The notes under the pieces: generated by a model
Seen by the model: only the letters and a program-made list of their open reading frames with translations
Told to the model about the DNA's origin: nothing
Databases searched by the model: none
Origin: Brettanomyces bruxellensis
Taxonomy: Eukaryota; Ascomycota; Pichiomycetes; Pichiales; Pichiaceae
Reading direction: 5' to 3'
Assembly (NCBI RefSeq): GCF_011074885.1
Contig: NC_054686.1
Span: 682,001-746,000, forward strand
DNA length: 64,000 nucleotides
Translations under genes and position numbers: made by a program
Shown: positions 46,931 through 56,564 of the stretch, piece by piece
Layout of the letters: each line of letters opens with the position of its first letter
Numbering within the stretch: position 1 is the stretch's first letter

Positions 46931-47765
46931 TTCGCAAGTTGGTCCTGATACACGAGGTAGGTATCACAGAACACGTTGATAATGAATTTGTTAAGATGAA
47001 GATGGAGGTTGGTAGGAAGTTTGCGAAAAAGAGGGGGAAAGCAAAAAAGAAAAAAAAAAAAAAAAAATGCGTCTGAAAAAATTAATATAATCATTAAATC
47101 ATAGCTAATGCAGTTCCCTATTTCTATCCTAATTAAATCAAGCCTATAAAAGCCGTGCAGCGAAAAGAAGGCAGATGAATCCAGCCCCACTAATTGCACC
47201 ACATGCACTATTGCCGATGTCAGAATCGGACATATATTATATGACACGACGAATTAATGCAGTCCTTTTTGCTTATTTTTCTCTTCCTTTGCTTTCCATA
47301 TTTAAAATACAACTTATTTCAGGCAGGTTCTCTCCATCTGTATTTACACACTTCATCTTATTCTTACTGCAAATTTATGTTTTCTTTTTTTTTTCCCCCA
47401 GTCCTTATCAATCCTATTCCTTTAATGCGTTGCACAGCCGTAAATGATATCCATCGAATTTGCTGGACATGGACATTTTTATGATTTCTATGAAAACGGG
47501 TTGTCTTTATTTAGTTTATTTGCTTTCAATGCATACTCTTTAAATCAATTTATTACATTCTGTATTCATTTCCCCATAACCAGCTTATGGTTCCTGTTTA
47601 CTCGTATTTTTTTTTTGTATTTTTTTTTGTGTGCACTGCCTGGATTGAACCTCGCTAAATTTTCCAGTGAAAAATTTTAGACAATATTTAGTGTCAGTAT
47701 GATGGACAGTACACCTGATATATAGTAACACACAAAACACTCAAAGAACCACTATCAACTATAAA
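46931..47765. promoter_or_regulatory. Divergent promoter, VIP1 / UTP21
   Basis: 835 bases between two divergent starts. A run of 18 A at 47050-47067 lies about 120 bases from VIP1. A perfect RRPE lies about 90 bases from UTP21. A 90-codon plus-strand frame (47175-47447) is hydrophobic by T-richness and not convincing. Confidence 0.6.
47668..47678 (+). promoter_or_regulatory. RRPE element (TGAAAAATTTT)
   Basis: Exact match to the rRNA-processing element bound by Stb3 in yeast, 88 bases before the UTP21 ATG. Fits the ribosome-biogenesis role of the gene. No PAC (GATGAG) partner found nearby. Confidence 0.6.
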
Positions 47766-50588
47766 ATGACTGCATCTATAAGCTTTTCTGAGAAACGACA
47801 AAAGATCCCGTCGTTGAAGGGGAAAAACGAGGCTGTGAGGTACTCGAGGATCTTTTCACCTTTCCGAACTATAGGTCTGGTTTCTGATGGTAAACCATTT
47901 GCAATTGGAACACTAGGTCAGACTTTTTACATAGTGACGATCGTTGGCCACTCTTTCCAGATTTTTGATGCTGCCACCTTGCATTTGTTATTTGTGTCGT
48001 CAACGCAAACCAAATCGGAGATCAACTGTGTGGAAGCACACTTCGAGTACGTGTATTGTGCGTATGGAAATAGTGTTGCGATATTTAAACGAGGCAGACT
48101 CCAGCACGAGATTCATCTTCCAGATAACAAATCAGTCATAATCAAAATTCTTGTCTTTGGTGATTACTTGCTTGCGATCACATCATCCAGCATTTTCGTT
48201 TATGAGAAAAAAAGCACACACGACAAATATGCCACCGAGCTGTACACGGAGATTCCAGTCAACAAATCGTATGGAAATATCATTGATGCGGTCCATCTTC
48301 CGACATACTTGAATAAAGTTGTTATTGCAACTTCGACGATGCTATTATTGATCAACATCAGGTCCACGAAGACGATATATGTGACGGAGAACGGCTTGTT
48401 TGATGGTATCACGTGCCTTGAAGCCTCACCAGCGTTGGACGTTCTTGCTATTGGTAATGATAATGGCAAGGTCACGCTGTTTAATATAAGGAAAGCCCGT
48501 GTCTTGCAAAAGATTTCAACCGGTTCCAACAGCATCATCACATCCATTTCGTTCAGAACCGACGGACCGTCACATTTAGTCTGTTCGTTGAGGTCGGGAG
48601 CATTGTTCTTCTACGATATGGAAAGAAGAGCACGTGTTCATGTCATGCAAAAGGCACACAAGGAGGCCTATGGTGGAGCAACAAGGGCCTCGTTTTTGAA
48701 CGGTCAGCCAATAGTTGTCTCTACCGGTTCCGATAACAGCTTGAAAGAGTTTGTGTTTGATCCTGTGCTATCATCAACCGATTCGTCTGTTGTGTCTCCA
48801 CCACGGTATCTCAGATCTCGTGGAGGCCATTCTGCCCCACCTTGTTCTATCATCTTTGCAGACGACAGTTCGCATTACATCGAATCTGCATCCAGAGACC
48901 ACACTTTTTGGATGTTCTCTCTCCGTAAAGATGCCCAGTCGCAGGAACTTTCCCAGAAGCGGTCCAAGATGAGGGACGGCAAGCGTGTTGCTGGTGTGGT
49001 GTCGCAGTACAGCGGAAAATTTGCGCCGATAACGATGATTGCACAGGAAAATGCCCGGGAGGGTGCCTGGGACAATATAGTGACAGCCCACCAGCAGGAA
49101 ACGTTTGCCAGAACGTGGGACTCGAGAAGAAGGAAGGTGGGAAAGTATGAGCTTCCCACGATTGACCACGGCAATGTGTCCTCGGTTGCAATGACGCAAT
49201 GTGGAAATTTTGCACTTGTTGGCTCGAGTCTTGGAGGAATAGGCGTGTACAATATGCAGAGTGGGAAAATCAGGAAGCTTTACCGGTTGCATAAGAAGCC
49301 GGTTACTGGAATAGCCGTTGATGGAATGAATAGAAAGATGGTGTCGTGTGGCTTGGATGGAATTGTTGGTTTCTACGACTTTTCCGAATCCAAATACTTG
49401 GGAAAGCTCACCCTTGAGGCACCTATCACACAGATGGTCTACCAGAGATCGTCCGATCTCATTGCCGCCGCATTGGATGATATGTCGATTGTCATAATAG
49501 ATGCATCCACGCAAAGAATAGTCAGGCATCTATACGGACATACTAACCGAATCACAGCCATGGATTTCACACCAGATGGTCGTTGGTTGGTCTCTGCATC
49601 CTTAGATGCAACGATTAGAACCTGGGATCTACCAACCGGAGGATGTATTGATGGTATAAAGTTGTCGAATGTGGCCACGTGTCTCAAAATATCCCCACAG
49701 GGAGAATATATGGCAACTGCGCACATCGGGGGAGTTGGAATTTCACTATGGACCAACAAATCGCAATTCCATCCTGTTTCCACCAAAAGCATCGAAGACG
49801 AATCCGAGTTTGCGAACATGATGCTTCCAAACGTGAGTGGTGAAGGAGGAGCATCTGTTCTTGAAGGGGCCTTTACACAAGCAGATCAAGATACTCAGTC
49901 TGGTGTTTACATCTCTCCCGAGCAGTTGGATCAGAGTCTTGTTACATTGTCACATTGCTCTAGGACAAAATTTAGCACTTTGCTACATTTAGATACCATT
50001 AAGGAAAGAAACAAGCCTACAGAGCCCGTCAAGAAGCCGGAATCAGCTCCTTTCTTTATGCAAATCAGTGCAGATTCAAACGGAACACAGGCCGAAACAG
50101 AGAAGCATTCTGAAGATGCCGAGAAGGATGCTTCATCTAGAATTTTGGATATTAAAGACACCGCATCGGCTGCCTTCGAATCCCGATTTACCAAATTGTT
50201 AAGGCAGGCAGCCGAATCACCAACAAGGGACTATTCTGCATTTATTGAATATCTAATAGACCTTTCACCAGCTTCCACCGATTTGGAAATAAAGTCTCTT
50301 TCTTTCAAGACTCCATTTGATGAGGCTACTTGGTTCCTCGAGGCCCTAATTCAGGGATTTAACGAAAAGAAGAGCTTTGAATTGCTCGTAGCAATTTATT
50401 CAATGTTTCTAAGGCAGCATGGAGATATCATATATGAAATGAGAAATAACGCCGAAGAAGATGTTATCACTACAAGGTTCCTTGAGAAATTAGATGAGTG
50501 CGATAAAGTCACCTCAAGCGAAACTTCCGGCTTGGACAAGCTTACAAAGTATTGTGCAGGTGTTGTTGACTTTGTTATGGCTGCATGA
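47766..50588 (+). CDS. UTP21: Utp21, SSU processome (UTP-B) WD-repeat protein
   Basis: A 940-residue protein, practically the length of yeast Utp21 (939). Two WD40 propellers occupy about residues 1-650 (FRTIGLVSDGKPFAIGTLG at the start; ITAMDFTPDGRWLVSASLDATIRTWDLPTGG near the end). The C-terminal Utp21 domain (about 700-938) is helical (FTKLLRQAAESPTRDYSAFIEYLIDLSP). Utp21 is a UTP-B subunit of the small-subunit processome, needed for U3-dependent processing of the 18S pre-rRNA in the nucleolus. ATG at 47766. Confidence 0.96.
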   Translation: MTASISFSEKRQKIPSLKGKNEAVRYSRIFSPFRTIGLVSDGKPFAIGTLGQTFYIVTIVGHSFQIFDAATLHLLFVSSTQTKSEINCVEAHFEYVYCAYGNSVAIFKRGRLQHEIHLPDNKSVIIKILVFGDYLLAITSSSIFVYEKKSTHDKYATELYTEIPVNKSYGNIIDAVHLPTYLNKVVIATSTMLLLINIRSTKTIYVTENGLFDGITCLEASPALDVLAIGNDNGKVTLFNIRKARVLQKISTGSNSIITSISFRTDGPSHLVCSLRSGALFFYDMERRARVHVMQKAHKEAYGGATRASFLNGQPIVVSTGSDNSLKEFVFDPVLSSTDSSVVSPPRYLRSRGGHSAPPCSIIFADDSSHYIESASRDHTFWMFSLRKDAQSQELSQKRSKMRDGKRVAGVVSQYSGKFAPITMIAQENAREGAWDNIVTAHQQETFARTWDSRRRKVGKYELPTIDHGNVSSVAMTQCGNFALVGSSLGGIGVYNMQSGKIRKLYRLHKKPVTGIAVDGMNRKMVSCGLDGIVGFYDFSESKYLGKLTLEAPITQMVYQRSSDLIAAALDDMSIVIIDASTQRIVRHLYGHTNRITAMDFTPDGRWLVSASLDATIRTWDLPTGGCIDGIKLSNVATCLKISPQGEYMATAHIGGVGISLWTNKSQFHPVSTKSIEDESEFANMMLPNVSGEGGASVLEGAFTQADQDTQSGVYISPEQLDQSLVTLSHCSRTKFSTLLHLDTIKERNKPTEPVKKPESAPFFMQISADSNGTQAETEKHSEDAEKDASSRILDIKDTASAAFESRFTKLLRQAAESPTRDYSAFIEYLIDLSPASTDLEIKSLSFKTPFDEATWFLEALIQGFNEKKSFELLVAIYSMFLRQHGDIIYEMRNNAEEDVITTRFLEKLDECDKVTSSETSGLDKLTKYCAGVVDFVMAA

Positions 50589-50659
50589 AGCACTTTTATA
50601 AAGATGTACTTTTAATTAATTGATCTATGTATCTATGGTAGTACGTTAATCACCTGATG

Positions 50660-53600
50660 CTAATGCTGATTATGCGAACAGCTATAGTGTGCAATTTCGC
50701 CTCCTGAAAGAATGCATAAAATTGACGATGGCTCAAATCCCTTGTGGCATATTCCGCATAGAGAAGAAGATGTCATTCTGAAATGTGGCTTTTTGAGGCT
50801 AAGAAGTTGGCTTTTTGAATCAATGAGTTTGACGCGGGTAAGTTCGCTTTCCAGTCCAGAGTGAACTGACTGTTGGCTTAAGAGTCTCAATTTTGTTTCC
50901 ACGAATTTCATAACTGTCCCAACTGTTATATTTCCAGGGAGACGCTCGAGTATGTGTGTTAAATCCAAAAATTCAAGTCTCTTGTCATTTAGCAAATGTA
51001 TTGTATTATCGGCATCACGTTCAACAAGGTATCTGTCGAGTAGTTTGAAAAGAAGATCTGTTCCTAGTTCCGTTTCTTCTTTTCGCACTCTTAGGCAATA
51101 TTCAATAGCTCCTTTATTGTCGTGTAAGTTAACAAGAAAAACCGATAATGCTTCCTCGTGTCTTCCAAGCGAAAATAGTGGTTCAGCCTTAAGTTTATAT
51201 AGCAAGGTCTTCGAATTTTCGTCCAAGTTCCCGTTTATAAGACTTTCAATTTCTTTCAAGCATGCTTCCTCATCGTATGAACCTGTTTGAAGAATTTCCT
51301 TGAGCTTTTTAAACACTTCACTAATGTCTTGCTTATTCATGTAGAGATTGATTAATGAGTTCACGAATTCTGGAGTCTTTTCATTGGTATCGAAAATAAT
51401 GTATTCGAGATAATTTTGCTCTATCTCGGCCCATTGATGCTTATGGACATATGCAAGGATTTGGCTTTTATCTAAACTTTCGGAAGCATCTGTGTCATTC
51501 ATAAAAATAATCTTGAAGTACCCTGGATCAAGTTCTATTAACTCCTGTGAGTACTTCAGTATTAAGTCCAATTCGCTATTACCCAACTTCTGTAAGTACC
51601 TGACCATGTATTCAGCATTGAAAAGTAATGACAAATAACTGCTTCCCTCATCTATGTTTATCGTATCTTCTCGATGAAAGCACAGGTGATCCAAAAGCTT
51701 TAAAGCCTTCTCATGTCGACTTCTAATGTAATAAAAGTCTATCAATTCACTAAACATATGATTTTCCAGACACTCGGACTCAACCAGCTTGAAATCGCAA
51801 AAATTTGGAATCCGAAGAAATGGTCCAATCATCTTTGGATTCGAGTTCAGATAGCATTTGAATAAGCTGTCGTCAATAATCTGCAAATTATCGGGTGTGG
51901 AGTATTGTTCATATGTTCGCAGATGCTCGTATAAATCCAAAGATATAGTGTATCCTCTCCATTGGAATTTGGGCTGGTCCGGGTCCAACAATCTTGTTAG
52001 CTTTCTTCTTGTGTCGGTAAGGTACAAAATAAGCTGATTTATCAAATAGTCCTCATCCTTTTTAGCTTTGGGGTCTTTCTTTTTCTTGTTATGTATCTTG
52101 TGATTCTTCTGCGCTTTTTGCTCATTGAAAATACCCAACTTCTGCTTTATTTGCTTTGAAAGATTCTGTAAAACAAAATGGGGGGATGCAATATATTCAA
52201 TAAAAAGATTTATTGCCTTGTCATATTTGCCCTCATCCATAAGATCCCTAGCACGCAATAGCTGAAGCTTTCTGAGCTTCATAAACTTGTATTGTCTTGC
52301 CGGTAAACTATTCTCTATCGAGGAAATGTTATTATTATCCTGCTCATCTTCGTCTAAAAGTAGTGGATTTAGCTTTTCTAGCAAATTTATTGCATTGCTG
52401 TAATCCTTTTTCCGTTCGAACTGCCTCAACTGGCAGTTATAGTCTGTTTTGTAAAATTTGTAAACCCCTTTTGTACTGATTAAAAGCATGTTTAAAGAAT
52501 TGAACTGAATGCCTAAAGCAGCGCCCAATGCTTTGGGCCCAGATATGTTTATTCTCTCAATCAAATCATAGTCCTCAAGACTATGGACCTCGACCGAATT
52601 TCCATAAACAGTTATTATATAGGGAAACCAATACTTCAGAGTTACCAATTTCCGAAAGCTGCTACCACCAGAGCTGAAATGAGATGTTTGCTCTACTATC
52701 ATGGGATTCTTAAAGCTCTCAGAACGTGGATTTTGTCTTAGAACTATGGGCTCAAAGTCAGCATTAAGCTTAATTAGCAGGTTATTCTTAAGTATGACCA
52801 ACTGTTTGTCATTTGTGGTCTTGAATGATTCGTTTAAATAGTCAGTGGCAGTTCTGAAGAAGAATGAGGAAGACCTGGAACTTTGCTGAGGAGATCCTAA
52901 TTCATCCACAAACTGAAGTTGAAGTGGGGTGGAGGCACCGTTTCTGAGATTTAATTTGACGAAATCGCCGCTCTCAAAGCCAATTAGTAAAATATTACTG
53001 TTTAGAAAATTCATGTGTACGACTTTATCGTGAAATACAAACTCGGATCTTCCCTTGAATCCTTTGTAATGCCATGAAAGTATCACCACACGTTTCTTTG
53101 CCGCCAGGGCAGTATAGCTGGAATATGTGAGCTTCTTACTGAATCGCCTGTCTTGGGCAAAAGATGGACCTTGCGAATATTTCACCGTCGCTAAGGAAAT
53201 GGAGTCGTTATCTTCGTTATCGTATTCATCATCTTCCTCGGGGACTTTATCATCAACATCAAGATCCTCAAATGCAGTACGAGGCTTTCCAATAACATCG
53301 TCTATCTGCTTTGGTATGTCACTCCACGTCTCCATTAGGGAGTGCTTGTAATCGCTATATTGGTGTACAAGACTTATGCCGTGCCCAGTATCATACGAAT
53401 AGAGATACACAACCCCTTTGATCAATATAAATGTGTAGTTTAGTGGCTCTAAAAGGCAAATTTGCGATGCGGGTCCATCCAGTTTGTAGCTATGCAACAG
53501 TATGGCTTCCTCCTCGCCAATTGAAGTTGGGTCAAAGCTTTTTGTTCTTTTATCTTCATGTACATTTGTCGGCACTTGTGCTTCCTTGTCTAGATCTTGG

Positions 53601-53812
53601 TTGGCTGAGGATTGTTCAGAATTGCTGCGAGACCTGCTTTTCGAGAATTGTGATGATGCTTTTGGTAGCTGATAAAGAAGAAGCCGGCCATCTGAAAGTG
53701 AAATGTAAAGCACGTTATCAGAAGAAAGTGCGGAAGCAGTAATTCCCAAACTTGAACTCTCTGCGAGCTCACTAATTTTGAGAGATGACTCGAGAGCAAT
53801 TGCCTCAATCAT
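50660..53812 (-). CDS. VAM6: Vps39/Vam6, HOPS complex subunit
   Basis: A 1050-residue protein, the same size as yeast Vam6/Vps39 (1049). An N-terminal CNH-like beta-propeller covers about residues 1-440, with a Ser/Asp/Glu-rich insertion around 195-215. Alpha-solenoid clathrin-type repeats follow to about 1000 (RLTRLLDPDQPKFQWRGYTISL; RSRHEKALKLLDHLC; HEEALSVFLVNLHDNKGAIEYC). The end holds a Cys/His finger-like motif (CGICHKGFEPSSILC...HYSCSH). In yeast Vps39 binds Rab Ypt7 and helps HOPS tether vacuoles, endosomes and mitochondria. It keeps its S. cerevisiae position downstream of RXT3, with two genes between. Confidence 0.93.
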   Translation of the reverse strand: MIEAIALESSLKISELAESSSLGITASALSSDNVLYISLSDGRLLLYQLPKASSQFSKSRSRSNSEQSSANQDLDKEAQVPTNVHEDKRTKSFDPTSIGEEEAILLHSYKLDGPASQICLLEPLNYTFILIKGVVYLYSYDTGHGISLVHQYSDYKHSLMETWSDIPKQIDDVIGKPRTAFEDLDVDDKVPEEDDEYDNEDNDSISLATVKYSQGPSFAQDRRFSKKLTYSSYTALAAKKRVVILSWHYKGFKGRSEFVFHDKVVHMNFLNSNILLIGFESGDFVKLNLRNGASTPLQLQFVDELGSPQQSSRSSSFFFRTATDYLNESFKTTNDKQLVILKNNLLIKLNADFEPIVLRQNPRSESFKNPMIVEQTSHFSSGGSSFRKLVTLKYWFPYIITVYGNSVEVHSLEDYDLIERINISGPKALGAALGIQFNSLNMLLISTKGVYKFYKTDYNCQLRQFERKKDYSNAINLLEKLNPLLLDEDEQDNNNISSIENSLPARQYKFMKLRKLQLLRARDLMDEGKYDKAINLFIEYIASPHFVLQNLSKQIKQKLGIFNEQKAQKNHKIHNKKKKDPKAKKDEDYLINQLILYLTDTRRKLTRLLDPDQPKFQWRGYTISLDLYEHLRTYEQYSTPDNLQIIDDSLFKCYLNSNPKMIGPFLRIPNFCDFKLVESECLENHMFSELIDFYYIRSRHEKALKLLDHLCFHREDTINIDEGSSYLSLLFNAEYMVRYLQKLGNSELDLILKYSQELIELDPGYFKIIFMNDTDASESLDKSQILAYVHKHQWAEIEQNYLEYIIFDTNEKTPEFVNSLINLYMNKQDISEVFKKLKEILQTGSYDEEACLKEIESLINGNLDENSKTLLYKLKAEPLFSLGRHEEALSVFLVNLHDNKGAIEYCLRVRKEETELGTDLLFKLLDRYLVERDADNTIHLLNDKRLEFLDLTHILERLPGNITVGTVMKFVETKLRLLSQQSVHSGLESELTRVKLIDSKSQLLSLKKPHFRMTSSSLCGICHKGFEPSSILCILSGGEIAHYSCSHNQH

Positions 53813-54099
53813 ATGTATTCTGGGTAGTTAGATTGTGTGAATAAGTACAAATATGGCGTAAATGCCTAATTAACCAAGGGATTGGCTCATTCTTGATACC
53901 AACTGAACACAAGCTTTCTACTTTTTATTCATTCTTGACCGGATAATTTATCTTTACATTTTATTTCGTTTTAATTTTTTTTTTTTTTCTTCGAAGTTTA
54001 TTTCTGTCTTAGTTCATTCTGCCCTACTTCATTTTTAACATCACATTGCACCGTATAGCAACTGAGTCAATTGATCCCCAAAACAGCCAACTGTCGAAA

Positions 54100-54711
54100 A
54101 TGTCTTCCGAAGAGACCCTTAGAGAGCAACTTCGGCAATCGTATAACTTGCGGAAGCAGAATGCCGTGCTGGTATCAAAATATAAGAAATACCTGACAAA
54201 GTCACTATCCACATTCACAGATGTCAATGCATCCCACTATAAAAAGCACACAAGCAGCACGGATCGCGTTAATTCTAGCGGCAGTGCTTCGAGCATGCAG
54301 CTAGCAAATAGTACAAACGCTTCATCAAGGGCGATTTCGGCAGAGCAGGTGGAGAATAGTACATTAGTGGACAAACCGGCCTCAGAGCAGGAAACACCGC
54401 TCTACTCGAAGGTTGAGGTTATTTATGGCAATCAGAGGCAAATCAGAAAACAGGAAAGACTCATCTCGGAGCATCTGGAGGAGCTGGCATCCGCAGAAAG
54501 TGAACTAGAGAAGCAGTTGACAAAGACAAAGCACAGACTAAGGAGAAGCCGTTTGATCAAGTACAGCAAGGATTCCAAGTTGGAAGATCTTGTACAAACA
54601 CAGGCAGAGAGGCTGGACCGCCAAATACGAATTTTGGAGTGCTCGATGCACACCGTGGAAAGGGATAAGGCAGTACCAGCTGTTTCTGCCAAAAGGGGAT
54701 GGTTTCAATAG
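54100..54711 (+). CDS. Coiled-coil protein, unknown
   Basis: A 203-residue protein with two charged helical regions, at about 1-40 (EETLREQLRQSYNLRKQNAVLVSKYKKYL) and about 105-185 (RQIRKQERLISEHLEELASAESELEKQL, then KHRLRRSRLIKYSKDSKLEDLVQTQAERLDRQI). They are separated by a Ser/Asn/Thr-rich linker. Heptad-like Leu/Ile spacing suggests coiled coil. I do not recognise a family. The frame is open from a TTG at 54046; ATG 54100 is used. It converges on the Gag1-like gene. Both lie between VAM6 and RXT3. Confidence 0.6.
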   Translation: MSSEETLREQLRQSYNLRKQNAVLVSKYKKYLTKSLSTFTDVNASHYKKHTSSTDRVNSSGSASSMQLANSTNASSRAISAEQVENSTLVDKPASEQETPLYSKVEVIYGNQRQIRKQERLISEHLEELASAESELEKQLTKTKHRLRRSRLIKYSKDSKLEDLVQTQAERLDRQIRILECSMHTVERDKAVPAVSAKRGWFQ

Positions 54712-54800
54712 GAGGCAACCGTCTCGCAAGTATTAATTTATTAAGCAAGCGGAAAAAAATAAAAAATCAAATTAGGCATATTATAAAAAGGTTGTTACCA

Positions 54801-55703
54801 TCAACGCGTTCTCTGATTGGCCAGCGCCGAATGCTTATTAAGATAGCTCTCATAGGCCCAATCAGTGGTTAGCACCTTGATCAAGTCCTTCAAGTTCATG
54901 GGCTGCTTCAAAGCCCGGCCCTGTAAAACGAGATTCTGGTACACGATGGGGTAGTCCCGCTTCATCACGTGACTGCGTAATTCGTGCTCACGCATTCTCT
55001 TCATTAGTTTGACTTTGCCCTGGATATCGCTGTACTCGGGTGACGGCTTTAGCCACTCTCTATTCTGGGCATTCCACAGGTCTTCGCCACCTGTGAATGG
55101 TGTAAGGGAGGAATCTATAGAATTCTCATGGTCCTCCTTTGCCCTTTTAGTGGAGACCTCGTTCAGACTGCTGTCCAAAATGCTTGAGTCTTTTTCCAGA
55201 GTCGCCGACTTCACGTCTGATGCCTGTATGGTTTGTGGTGTAGTGTTGTTCGAGAGTACGTCCGAGTTGCTGATATCTTTTGACACGGCAGGTCCACACC
55301 TGCATTTATTCTCGGGACACTTGCAAGTTTTGCAGTTGCCCTTGTCACCGTTTGGTGCCACATTGCCTCTGCTGCTGTCTGCTTTCACTCCTTGGCGTGT
55401 TGATCCATCACCATCATCAAAAAGCTCCTCTGTAATCTCATCGGAGTCAAGACAGACGTCAGATATGAAACGCAGCCGGTCCATAATCCTAGACCACGTC
55501 ATCCATGCCTTGAAGATGAACCTGCGAATCGTAGATGGCTCTGTCTTACCCTCGGTCACTGTTTCTTGCCTCTTTGCGCCCCCTTGAACAGTTTTTGTAA
55601 CAGTCTTTGGAGTTTCTGTGGCGACTATACATGATGAAGGCAAAACTTCCTGTTTGTCGATATCCTGAGTTGCGACATTCCGATGCTGTACTATCTCTGA
55701 CAT
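54801..55703 (-). CDS. Gag1-like clamp/DUF4050-like protein with a Cys cluster
   Basis: A 300-residue protein. The C-terminal region (about 208-292: LWNAQNREWLKPSP, then YPIVYQNLVLQGRALKQPMNLKDLIKVLTTDWAYE) resembles, from memory, the fungal DUF4050 / Gag1-like clamp domain, whose S. pombe member acts on the Gtr-TORC1 pathway. This is a moderate-confidence assignment. Unusually, residues 124-137 form a dense cysteine cluster, CKTCKCPENKCRCG, with metallothionein-like CxxCxC and CxC spacing that could bind metal. A basic helix (RRFIFKAWMTWSRIMDRL, 60-77) is amphipathic and might associate with membranes. Everything else is Ser/Thr/Asp-rich. Confidence 0.65.
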   Translation of the reverse strand: MSEIVQHRNVATQDIDKQEVLPSSCIVATETPKTVTKTVQGGAKRQETVTEGKTEPSTIRRFIFKAWMTWSRIMDRLRFISDVCLDSDEITEELFDDGDGSTRQGVKADSSRGNVAPNGDKGNCKTCKCPENKCRCGPAVSKDISNSDVLSNNTTPQTIQASDVKSATLEKDSSILDSSLNEVSTKRAKEDHENSIDSSLTPFTGGEDLWNAQNREWLKPSPEYSDIQGKVKLMKRMREHELRSHVMKRDYPIVYQNLVLQGRALKQPMNLKDLIKVLTTDWAYESYLNKHSALANQRTR

Positions 55704-56564
55704 TTAATTGTGCTCTATGTGGGTGTGTATTTATAAGTCTAATGGTATGTATAAAGCCGTTCCAAACGGAAATTGGCTTTTCAAATGTCCAGATGAAAAC
55801 TGCTTTTCGACGAATGCATATACAGGCCGTATCAGCGTGTTTGACGATGCATGCACTGTTTTAATTCTGTTTTCCAGCCGAAATAGTATAAAAAAAAATG
55901 AAGGTTTGACCCTTTACACCTTCAAATGTAATGACATAGTGTTTAACGATAAGCGTACTTCATTCTCAGGGTCGGCTAAAATGTAAAAAAATTAGGATCA
56001 AAAATAATTTAAATAAAAAATTAGACAAAACAAAAACAAAGTAAATTAAGTGAGCTAAAAAATAGCCTAAATGAATGCCAAAAAAAAAAAAAACTAAAAA
56101 AGCCCGACATGGCAGAAGTCGGAATTCATCATGCGGCTCAAAGAGGTAAGATGTCATGTCAAAAGAAGGGATGAAGAGATGGAGATTAACATTTGAACCA
56201 CAATATTGATTATTAGCAATTTTGTCTCCTAGAATATCCCATCAATTTTGACAGCCCAATGCAATTATGCACTTATTAGTATTATTTTGAACAGTAGTGT
56301 AGCTAATATAAACAGCAATCTAAAGATTGCACAGACAGGCTTGAATCTGAAGATAGTTTTTTGGGTTTAATTTTTTTTGTCCCCGTCATCACTTTTTTGT
56401 AACTTTTGTCACTTCCTGTTCTCACGGCGCTAAAAAGTAGCCTGACCAAAATCCAGCCAGTCTCAATAACTTTATACACGGAATAATACAAAAAAACGGA
56501 AAAAATTAATTTAAAGACGTCACAATAGCATACAAAACTTTTAAAATACAATCGTTCAAACACC
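55704..56564. promoter_or_regulatory. Intergenic region, Gag1-like promoter / RXT3 terminator
   Basis: About 860 bases, strongly A-rich between 55980 and 56100. A plus-strand frame (ATG near 55717, stop 55986) contains NWLFKCPDENCFSTNAYTG, but no family is evident and it overlaps the likely promoter. No RNA gene seen. Confidence 0.45.

Noticed and set aside
55717..55986. Small plus-strand frame containing two Cys motifs, with ATG-GTATGT resembling a start next to a splice donor
   Set aside because: No branch point or acceptor in suitable position, and no family match.
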